Shown here piece after piece: positions 34,646 through 43,157 of a stretch of DNA of 64,000 nt. Position numbers and translations under genes: made by a program. Source of the stretch: Streptomyces sp. NBC_01142. GTDB lineage: Bacteria; Actinomycetota; Actinomycetes; Streptomycetales; Streptomycetaceae. A model generated the notes under the pieces. The model was not told the origin of the DNA. It ran no database searches and was given only the letters and a program-made list of their open reading frames with translations. Positions within the stretch are counted from its first letter, which is position 1, and each line of letters opens with the position of its first letter. The stretch covers positions 1,240,001 to 1,304,000 of the forward strand of contig NZ_JAPEOR010000002.1 in NCBI RefSeq assembly GCF_026341125.1, written 5' to 3'.

Positions 34646-35949
34646 CCAGCCGCCAGGGAGGCGACGTGCCCCGCGCGAGCGACCGCCGCGGTGGCGGAAC
34701 AACTCCCCCGAAGGCCGCCGGCCGCCAGGGCGTTGGCACACCCGGCGTGCCCTCCGCACCGAACGTGCCCTCCGCACCGAACGTGCCCTCCGCACCGCGC
34801 GTCCGGTCCGCACCGCACGTCCGGTCCGCACCCCGCGTGCCCTCCGCGCTGCGTGCGCCCGTCGCCGGCAGAAGCAACGCCCTGCACGCCGGGGCCTGGT
34901 GGCTGTGGGCCCTCGGGCTGGCCACCGCCGCGTCGCGGACCACCAATCCGCTCCTCCTCGGGCTCCTCGTCGGCGTCGCGGGGTACGTCGTCGCCGCCCG
35001 CCGTACCGATGCGCCCTGGGCCCGTTCGTACGGAGCGTTCGTCAAACTCGGGCTCGTCGTCATCGCCATCCGCGTCCTCTTCTCCGTCGTCCTCGGCTCG
35101 CCGATCCCCGGTACGCACGTCCTGTTCGCCCTCCCCGAAGTCCCGCTGCCCGACTGGGCGCGCGGCGTACGGATCGGCGGCCGGGTCTCCGCCGAGCAGC
35201 TGGTCTTCGCGCTGTACGACGGTGCCAAGCTCGCCACCCTCCTGATCTGCGTGGGCGCGGCCAACGCCCTCGCCAACCCGGCCCGGCTGCTCAAGTCCCT
35301 GCCGGGCGCCCTGTACGAGGTAGGGGTCGCCGTCGTCGTCGCCATGACCTTCGCGCCGAACATGGTCGCCGACGTGGTCCGGCTCCGTACCGCCCGCCGT
35401 CTGCGCGGCCGCCCCACCGGCGGCATCAAGGCGATCGTCCAGATCGGACTGCCGGTCCTGGAGGGCGCGTTGGAGCGGTCGGTCGCGGTCGCCGCCTCGA
35501 TGGACGCGCGCGGGTACGGGCGGATGGCCGATGTCCCGCCCGCCGTCCGCCGCACCACGACCGTCCTCACCCTCGGCGGTCTCCTCGGCGTCTGCGCCGG
35601 TTCGTACGGGTTGCTCGACGCGACGGGCCTCGGCTACGGGGTGCCATTGCTGGTCGCCGGTCTCCTCGCGGCGGCGGGCGGCCTGTGGCTCGGCGGCCGC
35701 CGCTCCGTACGGACCCGCTACCGCCCCGACCGCTGGGACCTCAGGTCCTGGCTCGTGGCCGGATCCGGCGTGGCCGTCGGGGCGCTGATGATCCGGGCGG
35801 GGACATCCGCCCCGGAGGCCCTGCACCCCGGTGTCGTACCGCTGATCGCGCCGACGCTGCCGCTGTGGCCCGCGGCGAGCATCCTCGTCGGCCTGCTGCC
35901 CGCTTTCATCGCCCCCGTGCCCCAGGGACCCAAGGAGTCGACCCCGTGA
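34642..35949 (+). CDS. ECF transporter transmembrane (T) component, CbiQ family
   Basis: A 435-aa protein whose ATG overlaps the upstream stop (ATGA). The first 75 residues are an unusual low-complexity extension with repeats of VPSAPN/VRSAPH. The EcfT domain has five or more helices and two coupling motifs: KSLPGALYEVG...AMTFAPNMVADV and the Ala-Arg-Gly type ASMDARGYGR (about residue 290). It couples ATP hydrolysis to the S component and forms a complete ECF system with the next two genes. Confidence 0.88.
   Translation: MTSRQGGDVPRASDRRGGGTTPPKAAGRQGVGTPGVPSAPNVPSAPNVPSAPRVRSAPHVRSAPRVPSALRAPVAGRSNALHAGAWWLWALGLATAASRTTNPLLLGLLVGVAGYVVAARRTDAPWARSYGAFVKLGLVVIAIRVLFSVVLGSPIPGTHVLFALPEVPLPDWARGVRIGGRVSAEQLVFALYDGAKLATLLICVGAANALANPARLLKSLPGALYEVGVAVVVAMTFAPNMVADVVRLRTARRLRGRPTGGIKAIVQIGLPVLEGALERSVAVAASMDARGYGRMADVPPAVRRTTTVLTLGGLLGVCAGSYGLLDATGLGYGVPLLVAGLLAAAGGLWLGGRRSVRTRYRPDRWDLRSWLVAGSGVAVGALMIRAGTSAPEALHPGVVPLIAPTLPLWPAASILVGLLPAFIAPVPQGPKESTP
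34745..34855 (+). repeat. 18-bp tandem repeat inside the CbiQ-type gene
   Basis: Five to six imperfect copies of CGTGCCCTCCGCACCGAA-type 18-mers encode the hexapeptide series VPSAPN, VPSAPR, VRSAPH, VRSAPR. The copies differ by a few bases, and the reading frame is kept because 18 is a multiple of three. Confidence 0.8.
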
Positions 35950-37661
35950 TCCGCTTCGAAGACGTGTCGGTGACGTACGGCGATGCCGGCGCGCCTGCGA
36001 TCAGCGGTGTCGATCTGACCGTCCCCGAGGGCGAGCTGGTGCTTCTCGTCGGCCCCTCCGGTGTCGGCAAGTCGACACTGCTGAGTGCGGTCTCCGGGCT
36101 GGTCCCGCACTTCACCGGAGGCACCCTGCGCGGCCGCGTCACCGTCGACGGCCGCGACACCCGCACCCACAAGCCGCGCGAACTCGCCGATCTCGTCGGC
36201 ACGGTGGGCCAGGACCCGCTCGCCCACTTCGTCACCGACACGGTCGAGGACGAGCTGGCGTACGGCATGGAGTCGCTGGGCCTCGCCCCCGAGGTGATGC
36301 GCCGGCGCGTCGAGGAGACGCTGGACCTGCTCGGCATGGCCGAGCTGCGGGACCGCCCCATCGCAACGCTGTCGGGCGGTCAGCAGCAGCGGGTCGCGAT
36401 CGGCTCCGTACTGACCCCGCACCCCAGGATCCTTGTGCTCGACGAGCCGACGTCCGCGCTGGACCCGGCCGCGGCGGAGGAGGTGCTGGCGGTCCTCCAG
36501 CGTCTGGTCCACGATCTCGGCACGACGATTCTGATGGCGGAGCACCGCCTGGAGCGGGTGGTGCAGTACGCGGACCAGGTCATCCTGCTCCCCGCCCCCG
36601 GCGCGCCCCCGGTCGTCGGCGACCCGGCCGGCATCATGGCGGTCTCCCCCGTATACCCGCCGGTGGTGGCGCTGGGCCGGCTGGCGGGCTGGGACCCGCT
36701 GCCGCTGTCCGTACGGGACGCGCGGCGCAGGGCCGGTGCCCTGCGGGAGCGCCTGGCGGACCTTTCCCCCACCCCACGCCTTCCCGCGACCGGCACTCCA
36801 CTCCCGACCCCGCGCCTTGCCGCAACCGGCACTCCGCCCCCGACCCCGCGCCTCAATCGCCGACGGGGCATCTTCGCCGCCCGTCCGGCGAAGGACACCT
36901 CGCACGGCCCCCTCGCCGAGGTCCAGGCGCTCACCGTCCGCCGCGACCGCATCGAAGCCCTCCGCCGCGTCGGTCTCTCCGTGGCCCCCGGCGAGACCAT
37001 CGCCCTCATGGGCCGCAACGGCGCCGGAAAGTCGACCCTCCTCTCCAGCCTCGTGGGCATGGTCGAACCCACCTCCGGCAGCGTCCTCGTCGGCGGTCTC
37101 ACCCCCCACCGCACCCCTCCCCGCGAGCTGATCCGCCAGGTCGGCCTCGTCCCGCAGGAGCCCCGCGATCTGCTGTACGCCGACACCGTGGCCGCCGAGT
37201 GCGCGGCCGCCGACGCGGACGCCGGCGCCACCCCCGGCTCCTGCCGGGCCCTGGTGAGCGAGCTGCTCCCCGACGTACCGGACGCGACCCACCCCCGCGA
37301 TCTCTCCGAGGGGCAGCGACTCGCCCTCGCCCTGGCCATCGTGCTGACCGGCCGGCCCCCGCTGCTCCTCCTCGACGAGCCGACCCGCGGTCTGGACTAT
37401 GCGGCGAAGGCCCGGCTCGTCGGCGTCCTCAGGGACCTGGCCGCCGAGGGGCACGCCATCGTCCTGGCCACCCACGACGTGGAGCTGGCCGCCGACCTCG
37501 CGCACCGCGTCGTGATCCTGGCCGACGGCGAGATCGTCGCGGACGGCCCGACCTCCGAGGTCGTCGTCTCCTCCCCCGCCTTCGCGCCCCAGGTCGCCAA
37601 GATCCTGGCCCCGCAGAAGTGGCTGACCGTCGCGCAGGTGCGGGAGGCGGAGGCACTGTGA
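35946..37661 (+). CDS. ECF transporter double ATPase (A components fused)
   Basis: A 571-aa protein with two ABC domains. Domain 1 (1-230) has GPSGVGKST, LSGGQQQR and ILVLDEPTSALD. A Thr/Pro-rich linker with repeated TPRLPATGTP-like units runs over about residues 275-310. Domain 2 (320-571) has GRNGAGKST, a degenerate signature LSEGQRLALAL and LLLLDEPTRGLD. The GTG overlaps the CbiQ stop (GTGA). Both ATP sites look competent, though the second signature lacks the usual LSGG. Confidence 0.9.
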   Translation: MIRFEDVSVTYGDAGAPAISGVDLTVPEGELVLLVGPSGVGKSTLLSAVSGLVPHFTGGTLRGRVTVDGRDTRTHKPRELADLVGTVGQDPLAHFVTDTVEDELAYGMESLGLAPEVMRRRVEETLDLLGMAELRDRPIATLSGGQQQRVAIGSVLTPHPRILVLDEPTSALDPAAAEEVLAVLQRLVHDLGTTILMAEHRLERVVQYADQVILLPAPGAPPVVGDPAGIMAVSPVYPPVVALGRLAGWDPLPLSVRDARRRAGALRERLADLSPTPRLPATGTPLPTPRLAATGTPPPTPRLNRRRGIFAARPAKDTSHGPLAEVQALTVRRDRIEALRRVGLSVAPGETIALMGRNGAGKSTLLSSLVGMVEPTSGSVLVGGLTPHRTPPRELIRQVGLVPQEPRDLLYADTVAAECAAADADAGATPGSCRALVSELLPDVPDATHPRDLSEGQRLALALAIVLTGRPPLLLLDEPTRGLDYAAKARLVGVLRDLAAEGHAIVLATHDVELAADLAHRVVILADGEIVADGPTSEVVVSSPAFAPQVAKILAPQKWLTVAQVREAEAL

Positions 37662-38527
37662 CCACCCCGCAGGCCCGCGCCGTACGCCTCGGCCCCCGTT
37701 CCGTCACCGCACTCGCCCTCATCAGCGCGATCGGCGTCATCGCCTTCGGCTGGCCGCTGCTGGCCGACTCCGATTCCGGGCTCGCCCACTCCGCCGACGC
37801 CCCGTGGCTGTTCGCCGCACTGCTCCCGCTCCTCGTCGCCGTGGTCGTCGCGACGATCGCCGACACCGGGATGGACGCGAAAGCCGTGGCCATGCTCGGG
37901 GTACTCGCGGCTGTCGGCGCCGCGCTGCGCCCGCTCGGCGCGGGGACCGCCGGCCTGGAGCCCATGTTCTTCCTGATGGTGCTGAGCGGCCGGGTCCTCG
38001 GTCCCGGCTTCGGCTTCGTCCTCGGCTCGGTCACGATGTTCGCGTCCGCGCTGCTCACCGGCGGGGTCGGCCCCTGGATGCCGTTCCAGATGCTGGCGAT
38101 GGGGTGGTTCACGATGGGCGCCGGACTGCTGCCGGGCCCGGACCGCCTGCGCGGCCGCGCCGAGCTGCTGATGCTCGGGCTGTACGGTGCCGTCGCCGCG
38201 TTCGCCTACGGCACGGTCATGAACCTGCAGGGCTGGACGTACATCGGCGGCCTCTCCTCGGGCGTCTCCTTCCACCCCGGCGACCCGGTCCACGAGAACC
38301 TGGTCCGTTTCGTCGCCTACTGCGTGGCGACCTCGCTCGGCTGGGATCTGGGGCGTGCCGTGCTCACCGTCGTACTGACCCTCACCATCGGCTCCACCGT
38401 CCTCAAGGCGCTGCGCCGTGCCACGCGCCGCGCCCGCTTCGAGGTGCAGGTCACATTCGAGGCCCCCGACAGGCCCTCCTGGAGTGAGGCGCCCCACAGG
38501 GCTTCAGTACGGTACGAGCCGAAATAG
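37658..38527 (+). CDS. ECF transporter substrate-binding (S) component
   Basis: A 289-aa membrane protein with six or so helices whose GTG overlaps the ATPase stop. The helices include VTALALISAIGVIAFGWPLL near residue 17, GRVLGPGFGFVLGSVTMFASALLTGGVGPWMPFQMLAMGWFTMGAGLL and a loop GWTYIGGLSSGVSFHPGDP. S components give the substrate specificity. The B12 riboswitch and the two capture-like proteins make cobalamin or a precursor the best guess. It closes the operon; a weak GAGGGG/CCCCTC hairpin follows. Confidence 0.85.
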   Translation: MTTPQARAVRLGPRSVTALALISAIGVIAFGWPLLADSDSGLAHSADAPWLFAALLPLLVAVVVATIADTGMDAKAVAMLGVLAAVGAALRPLGAGTAGLEPMFFLMVLSGRVLGPGFGFVLGSVTMFASALLTGGVGPWMPFQMLAMGWFTMGAGLLPGPDRLRGRAELLMLGLYGAVAAFAYGTVMNLQGWTYIGGLSSGVSFHPGDPVHENLVRFVAYCVATSLGWDLGRAVLTVVLTLTIGSTVLKALRRATRRARFEVQVTFEAPDRPSWSEAPHRASVRYEPK

Positions 38528-38537
38528 TACGAATTGA

Positions 38538-38556
38538 GAGGGGTGAACTGCCCCTC
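38538..38556 (+). terminator. Short hairpin after the ECF operon
   Basis: GAGGGG-TGAACTG-CCCCTC, 6-bp stem, 11 nt past the S-component stop. The remaining space to 38813 is a 250-nt leader for the transglycosylase gene. It holds several GC-rich stretches but no motif I can name. Confidence 0.45.
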
Positions 38557-38813
38557 CGATCCGCGCTGCGACCTGCACGAACGGTCCGCGTCAACCCCCC
38601 GCGACACTTCCTGCCGGATGCGACCTCCACTAGTAACAGCGGTCGTTGCGGTGGGCCGGGCGCAGCGCTAGAACTGGTCCAGTCGCAAGGCGCCGCCGGT
38701 TCTCTTCACTCGACCTGCAGCGCCCCCTCAGGCGGCCGGACCCCCAACTCTCGTACGTCCGTGAGTCCGGCATGCCTGCGCGACACCCCCGCCCCCGACG
38801 TTAGGTCGCCACG

Positions 38814-39233
38814 TTGTCCCGCTCGCTCGTCAGCCGCATCGCCAACCGCCCGAAGTCCGCTCTCGTCGGCTCCGCCCTTGTACTGGGCACCGCCGGCATG
38901 GTGATCGGCATGAACCCGGCCACGGCCTCGGCCGCTCCGGCCGCCGGTTCGGCCAAGGCTGTGGCGCAGAAGCTGATCGCCGACGACGCACAGTTCCAGT
39001 GCTTCAGCAAGATCGTGTCGCACGAGAGCGGCTGGGACGTGAACGCGGCCAACACCTCCAGCGGTGCGTACGGCCTGGTCCAGGCCCTGCCGGGCAAGAA
39101 GATGGCGTCCGCGGGCGCGGACTGGAAGACCAACCCGGCCACCCAGATCAAGTGGGGCCTGGACTACATGAACGACCGCTACGGCAGCCCCTGCGGCGCC
39201 TGGTCCTCCTGGCAGGACAAGGGCTGGTACTGA
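38814..39233 (+). CDS. Secreted lytic-transglycosylase-like protein
   Basis: A 139-aa protein with a TTG start at 38814 giving SRSLVSRIANRPKSALVGSAL. The signal peptide is cut near ASA-AP (residue 42). The short catalytic domain has FSKIVSHESGWDVNAANTSSGAYGLVQALPG (Glu in HESGW is the expected acid) and ends CGAWSSWQDKGWY. This is the minimal SLT fold seen in actinobacterial resuscitation or aggregation-type hydrolases. No ribosome site precedes TTG, so a leaderless or re-positioned start is possible. It acts on peptidoglycan outside the cell. Confidence 0.85.
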   Translation: MSRSLVSRIANRPKSALVGSALVLGTAGMVIGMNPATASAAPAAGSAKAVAQKLIADDAQFQCFSKIVSHESGWDVNAANTSSGAYGLVQALPGKKMASAGADWKTNPATQIKWGLDYMNDRYGSPCGAWSSWQDKGWY

Positions 39234-39313
39234 TCAGCCCGGCCGGCCCCGTCACACTGCTCGACCCGGCTCCCTCCGCTCCATCTGCTCCACCCACTCC
39301 ACCCGCCTCGGCC

Positions 39314-39363
39314 CACTCGGCCCCACGCCGCTCAATGTGGACGACCCCGGACGGGGCCGAGTG
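39314..39363 (+). terminator. Hairpin terminator with long loop
   Basis: Perfect 11-bp inverted repeat CACTCGGCCCC / GGGGCCGAGTG with a 28-nt loop, 80 nt after the transglycosylase stop. Confidence 0.5.
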
Positions 39364-39517
39364 AGACCAGAACCGAGACCGTCGGCGGACGGGCCGGAGC
39401 CACCCGACTCCGTCCAGGACACCTTCGCGGTCAGGGCCCGGGCTTCAAGGGAAACCGGCAAGGGTGTGCTCGGTACCCGGTGCTCGGTCGCCGAGTCGGG
39501 CGTTTAGGGTCGCGTCC

Positions 39518-40564
39518 ATGACGAGGACCACGCCGCCGCGCCCGCTTGATGCCGAGGGCCTCTTCCCCGAACTGGCCGCGTACCGCGGCACGACGACCCG
39601 GCTGCACCCGCGGCCGGGCAGCCCGGACGTGTCGGCCAGTTCCGTGGGCGGGCCTCTGTTGTGGCCGGCGGACGAGCCATGGCCGGTGTGCACCGAGCTT
39701 CACGGGCGCGGGCGTGGTCGGCGCCTTGCCGACATTCACCGGGAACGGCAGGTCCTGTCCGCCGCGTGGGCCCGTGACCCCGCCTCCGGGCCCACTGACG
39801 AGGAGCGCGAGCTCGTGGACGAGCTGCGTCGCGAGCATCGGATTCCAGGGGCCTGTGAGACCGACCCGCTCCCGATGATCGGCCTTGCGCAGTTGTACCG
39901 GAGGGACATCCCCGACCTGCCGGCGGGGCCGGACGGCTGCGACCTCCTCCAGGTTTTCTGGTGCCCCTTCAACGCGCACGGCGACAGCCGGTACGGCCTG
40001 GGCCTGCAGCTGCGCTGGCGCCGGTCGCGCGAGGTCGCCGAGGTGCTGGCTTCGCCGCCGAAGCCGCAGGTCATCGGCTCCCCGAGGTATGTGGCGGAAC
40101 CCTGTGTACTGCACCCGGAGCAGGTGGTGACGTATCCGTTCGCCGGGCTTCTGCCCGAAGACCTGTGCGCCCGGATCGACGCCTGGGAGGAAGCCCTGGA
40201 GGAAGAAGCCGAACAGGCCCGGGGGCAGTCGGCGGCCGAGCCGCCCGCCCATCAGTACGACTATCAGAACGACCTGTCCATTCCGCCCGGCTGGCGCGCC
40301 GGCGGATTCGCATCGTGGCATGCGACCGACCCCTCCCCCATGGACTGCCCGGCCTGCATGACACCGATGGAACTCCTGCTGACCCTCGACAGCTCGGAGT
40401 GGGATGGCGGCAGCGGCAGCTGGATACCTCTGGAGGAGCGGGACCTACCCGCACGCCTGGGGGCCGCCAGGCCTACCGAGGTCACCGTGGGCCGCTGCGG
40501 CGAGCTCAACATCTTCGCCTGCCCATCCGATCCCCTGCACCCGCACCGCTGGAGCATCCAGTAG
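39518..40564 (+). CDS. DUF1963-like (YwqG) protein
   Basis: A 348-aa cytosolic protein from the ATG at 39518 (MTRTTPPRPL). It has GGPLLWPADEPWP, PMIGLAQLYRRDIPDLPAG, LLQVFWCPF and a late CPACMTPMELLLTLDSSEWDGGSGSWIPLE, the layout of YwqG/DUF1963 proteins of unknown function. A CPxC pair near residue 275 could bind metal. TTTAGGGT lies 11-17 nt upstream, so a very short leader is likely. It is alone in its unit. The 289 nt after it hold no gene. Confidence 0.75.
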   Translation: MTRTTPPRPLDAEGLFPELAAYRGTTTRLHPRPGSPDVSASSVGGPLLWPADEPWPVCTELHGRGRGRRLADIHRERQVLSAAWARDPASGPTDEERELVDELRREHRIPGACETDPLPMIGLAQLYRRDIPDLPAGPDGCDLLQVFWCPFNAHGDSRYGLGLQLRWRRSREVAEVLASPPKPQVIGSPRYVAEPCVLHPEQVVTYPFAGLLPEDLCARIDAWEEALEEEAEQARGQSAAEPPAHQYDYQNDLSIPPGWRAGGFASWHATDPSPMDCPACMTPMELLLTLDSSEWDGGSGSWIPLEERDLPARLGAARPTEVTVGRCGELNIFACPSDPLHPHRWSIQ

Positions 40565-40853
40565 GCCCTCATCCCATGGCTGGTCGGCGCGGGTCGACCT
40601 CAGCCACCGGCTCCCTGAGGTTCCGCACCTCTGCCGTCTTGGGGATCACCGGCGGCGACGATGCCCCGAAGGCCGTGTGCGCGGCCAACTGCGGCCCTGG
40701 GCGTCGGGCGATCGAATGTGACCCGGATCACTCCTGCTTCAGCGATCACTTCACGCTTCCGCTCCGGTCATACAAGTGGTTGACCCGCGCACCCCTGCCT
40801 GCGCGCCACCCACCGCAAGATCGTTCCGAACAGATGGATGGAGCACTGCCGAC

Positions 40854-41066
40854 ATGACGGAAACCGTGAAGGGCCCTGCCGGCTACTTCCCTTCGATCGA
40901 GAAGAAGTACGGCCGCCCGATCCCTGAGTGGAAGGAGCTCATCCGCTCCTCGCACCTGACCAAGCACATGGAACTCGTCTCCTGGCTCAAGGCCGAACAC
41001 GGCCTGGGGCACGGCCACGCCAACGCCCTCGTCGCGCACACCCTTGCCGAGGGCCCTGCCCGGTGA
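40854..41066 (+). CDS. DUF4287-type small protein
   Basis: A 70-aa protein: MTETVKGPAGYFPSIEKKYGRPIPEW, then ELIRSSHLTKHMELVSWLKAEHGLGHGHANALVAHTLAE. This matches the DUF4287 pattern (a helical domain often found alone or with DUF5655). The start ATG follows a weak GGAG at about 16 nt. The function is unknown. Confidence 0.8.
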   Translation: MTETVKGPAGYFPSIEKKYGRPIPEWKELIRSSHLTKHMELVSWLKAEHGLGHGHANALVAHTLAEGPAR

Positions 41067-41106
41067 ACCGGTCAGCCGGGGCGGTTCTCGGGCTCTGCTG
41101 CGCCTG

Positions 41107-41844
41107 TCAGCTGTCGTGCCCGGCGGGTCGGCGCTGCTTGGCGCGGTGGGCGAGCGCCTCGACGATGCGTTGCCATGCCGGTGACGCCTCGGAGATCCGG
41201 GAAGAGACCAGCTTCAGATACCCCGCCCGGTTGCTGTCTCGTTCGTGCGTGATCTCCCATGCGTCCAGGTCGTCGATGAGCCGGTCCAGGCGTGGATCGT
41301 GCGGATCCCAGTCGACTGATTGATCACAGGCGAGATACAGGCGCGTCGTCTCGGGGTCGTCGAAGCCGGCGTTCTTGTCCCGTATCCGCTGCGGCATGAC
41401 GTGCGGGTCCAGTGCCTGCATCAGGATCCACGAGTCGCGCTCGAGTCGTACCCTCCGTTCGCTGACCCCGAGACTGCGCATCCGGTTCAGGATGGCGACC
41501 ACCTCGGGGGGCAGGACAAGCCTTTCGCCGCCGGCCAGTTCGGCGATCCTGCGGCGGTATTCGGCGAGCTGGTCGATCTTGCGCTGCAATTCGGCGTCGA
41601 TGTCGGTGATGGCCGCGGCGAATTCGGTCGGCTGCGCATGCAGCAGCGCGTCGATACGGGCCAGTGGCACCCCGGCATCGGCGAGGGTCCTTATCCGGAT
41701 GAGATCCACCGCCGCTTGCGCGCTGTACCGGCGGTAGCCGGAGGCATCGCGCGCGGGCTCGGGCAACAGGCCGACGTGGTGGTAGTGGCGTACGGTGCGC
41801 ACGGTCACGCCGGCGGTTGCCGCGAGCTGGCTGATCGTGAGCAC
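41107..41844 (-). CDS. MerR-family transcriptional regulator
   Basis: A 245-aa regulator from the GTG at 41844. The winged helix TISQLAATAGVTVRTVRHYHHVGLLPEPARDASGYRRY is at residues 2-40, followed by a dimerising coiled coil (about 75-105) and a C-terminal helical domain of 140 aa typical of streptomycete drug-sensing MerR proteins. It lies 40 nt downstream of the alpha/beta hydrolase gene, so it is probably co-transcribed and autoregulated from the palindrome at 42811. Confidence 0.88.
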   Translation of the reverse strand: MLTISQLAATAGVTVRTVRHYHHVGLLPEPARDASGYRRYSAQAAVDLIRIRTLADAGVPLARIDALLHAQPTEFAAAITDIDAELQRKIDQLAEYRRRIAELAGGERLVLPPEVVAILNRMRSLGVSERRVRLERDSWILMQALDPHVMPQRIRDKNAGFDDPETTRLYLACDQSVDWDPHDPRLDRLIDDLDAWEITHERDSNRAGYLKLVSSRISEASPAWQRIVEALAHRAKQRRPAGHDS

Positions 41845-41884
41845 CGTCCGCCTCGGGTCTTCGTACAACGTGGTCGTGCCGAGT

Positions 41885-42796
41885 CTAGGGGCGAGCTCGG
41901 TCGACGACGTCGCGGATCGCCTGGACCACGGCATCGGGGCGGTCGAAGCAGAGTCGGTGGTGGACAGTGTCGGAGAGGATGCGTTGTTCCCCGTGCGAGA
42001 CCGCGCTCACCAGGGCCGCGTCCATTCTCGTGTGGCCGTCATGCATCTCTTGCAATGTCCGCTCCGACGTCAGCGTCTGCTGGGCGGGGTCGGTGCCGAC
42101 CACGGTGAGAGCAACCACCGGGACGTCGGGAATGTTCGGCCCGGCCCGCAGTTCGGTGGCGAGTTCGGCCAACTTGGTGCGCTCGGCGATGCCGACGTGG
42201 GTCCATTCGTCACTCACCTTGGCATCGACCAGCGCCTGCCGCACGTGCTCCGGGTAGTCCGCGAGCAACTCGGCGTGCATCTCGCGCCGGGCCGGGCGCA
42301 TCCGTTCCAGCTGCTCCCCGTCAGGTGCCATCTGCTCGACCGCGGCCAGACTCGCCGCGGGAGGCATGAAGTCGTCCCAGTCGCGGTGGAGGGCGTCCAA
42401 CCAGACCAGCCCGGCCACGTCCTGTGGGTACAGCTGCGCGAACCGGTGGGCGTAGAAGCCGCCGAGAGAGTGCGGTACCAGAACGTATGGGGCGGCGATG
42501 TTCTGGGCGCGCAGCAGCTCGCGCAGTTCCGTGGCGACCGCGGCGGCGGTGCGCGGCAGCGGGAGTTGATCGCTGTAGCCCGTGCCGCCGCGGTCGTACA
42601 GCACAGCGGTGGTGAACTGCGAAACCTCTTGCTGGACACCGAAATAGTCCAGCCCGACCGCGCTGGCGCCCGGCAGGAACACGACGGCCGGTCCGCCGCT
42701 GCCCGACGGATGCACGAAAATGCGGCGGCCTTCGATCTCCTGGAACCCTCCGATCGGCGGGGCGAGCCGAGCCGAGGAAGTGCTGTTGTTCGTCAT
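41885..42796 (-). CDS. Alpha/beta hydrolase
   Basis: A 303-aa hydrolase: oxyanion region VVFLPGASAVGLDYF, nucleophile elbow PHSLGG (Ser near 114), and a C-terminal His in HGEQRIL or HHRLCF. It resembles small-molecule esterases and peptidases under MerR control. The ATG at 42796 lies 15 nt from a MerR-type palindrome, so the leader is very short. It is the first gene of a two-gene unit. Confidence 0.85.
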   Translation of the reverse strand: MTNNSTSSARLAPPIGGFQEIEGRRIFVHPSGSGGPAVVFLPGASAVGLDYFGVQQEVSQFTTAVLYDRGGTGYSDQLPLPRTAAAVATELRELLRAQNIAAPYVLVPHSLGGFYAHRFAQLYPQDVAGLVWLDALHRDWDDFMPPAASLAAVEQMAPDGEQLERMRPARREMHAELLADYPEHVRQALVDAKVSDEWTHVGIAERTKLAELATELRAGPNIPDVPVVALTVVGTDPAQQTLTSERTLQEMHDGHTRMDAALVSAVSHGEQRILSDTVHHRLCFDRPDAVVQAIRDVVDRARP

Positions 42797-42810
42797 GCGA
42801 CCAGGCTCCA

Positions 42811-42834
42811 ACCCTGACGCAGGGGCAGGGTCAA
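42811..42834 (-). promoter_or_regulatory. MerR-type operator/promoter
   Basis: On the minus strand, TTGACCCTGCCCCTGCGTCAGGGT: a -35-like TTGACC fused to the inverted repeat ACCCTG-N9-CAGGGT. Streptomycete MerR sites often have this TTGACCCTnnn...AGGGT form. The -10 is poor, as expected for a promoter that needs MerR distortion. Confidence 0.6.
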
Positions 42835-42882
42835 CCCCTTCCGCCGCCGCACCCGAAACATGCGCAAGAACTGCAACCACGC

Positions 42883-42991
42883 AACGCGGAAGACCCCGGC
42901 CGGTTTCCCGGTCGGGGTCTTCAAGTGCCCGGTGAGGCACTGGCGGAGGAGACGAGATGCGAACGCGTCAGGGGTTGACCCCCACACTCTT
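42883..42991. repeat. Direct repeat copy A: 3' half of a tRNA-Ser-like gene plus terminator
   Basis: This 109-bp segment is repeated at 45210-45318 with three differences. On the minus strand it reads, in order: part of an anticodon loop (TTGGAAA in this copy), a variable arm GGGGTCAACCCC, a T-arm-like GCGTTCGCATCTCGT, the acceptor end CTCCTCCGCCA, then a hairpin GACCCCGACCGG-GAAA-CCGGCCGGGGTC. This matches the 3' half of a serine tRNA with its terminator. The 5' half is absent, so it is not a functional tRNA. It fits an attachment-site remnant. Confidence 0.75.
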
Positions 42992-43157
42992 TCCAAATGT
43001 TCGTATGCCCGTCCGGTGAGGGCCGTGTCTGTCCTGACCTGCGGCGGAGCGTTCGGTTCAGGCCCGTCCGAACAGTCTCGGACGGAGGTGAACGAGACCA
43101 GGACTGAGACCAGCCTGCCCCGGCTGCCGGTGATCACTGCGAGACGGTCGGAGCCGG

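Noticed and set aside
34308..37661. A 1117-codon open frame covering the ECF region
   Set aside because: Only the part from 35946 codes for the ATPase; the upstream 546 codons are Arg-rich shadow of the CbiQ-type gene in another frame.
38664..38680. Possible further KstR box TAGAACTGGTCCAG upstream of the transglycosylase gene
   Set aside because: Only six of eight fixed positions match and the downstream gene has no link to lipid catabolism.
38528..38813. c-di-AMP (ydaO-type) riboswitch before the transglycosylase
   Set aside because: GGGGTGAA is present, but the other conserved segments and pseudoknot partners could not be found.
42883..42991. A functional tRNA-Ser gene
   Set aside because: The acceptor and D-arm 5' half is missing in both repeat copies and the T-arm has a mismatch, so these are fragments.
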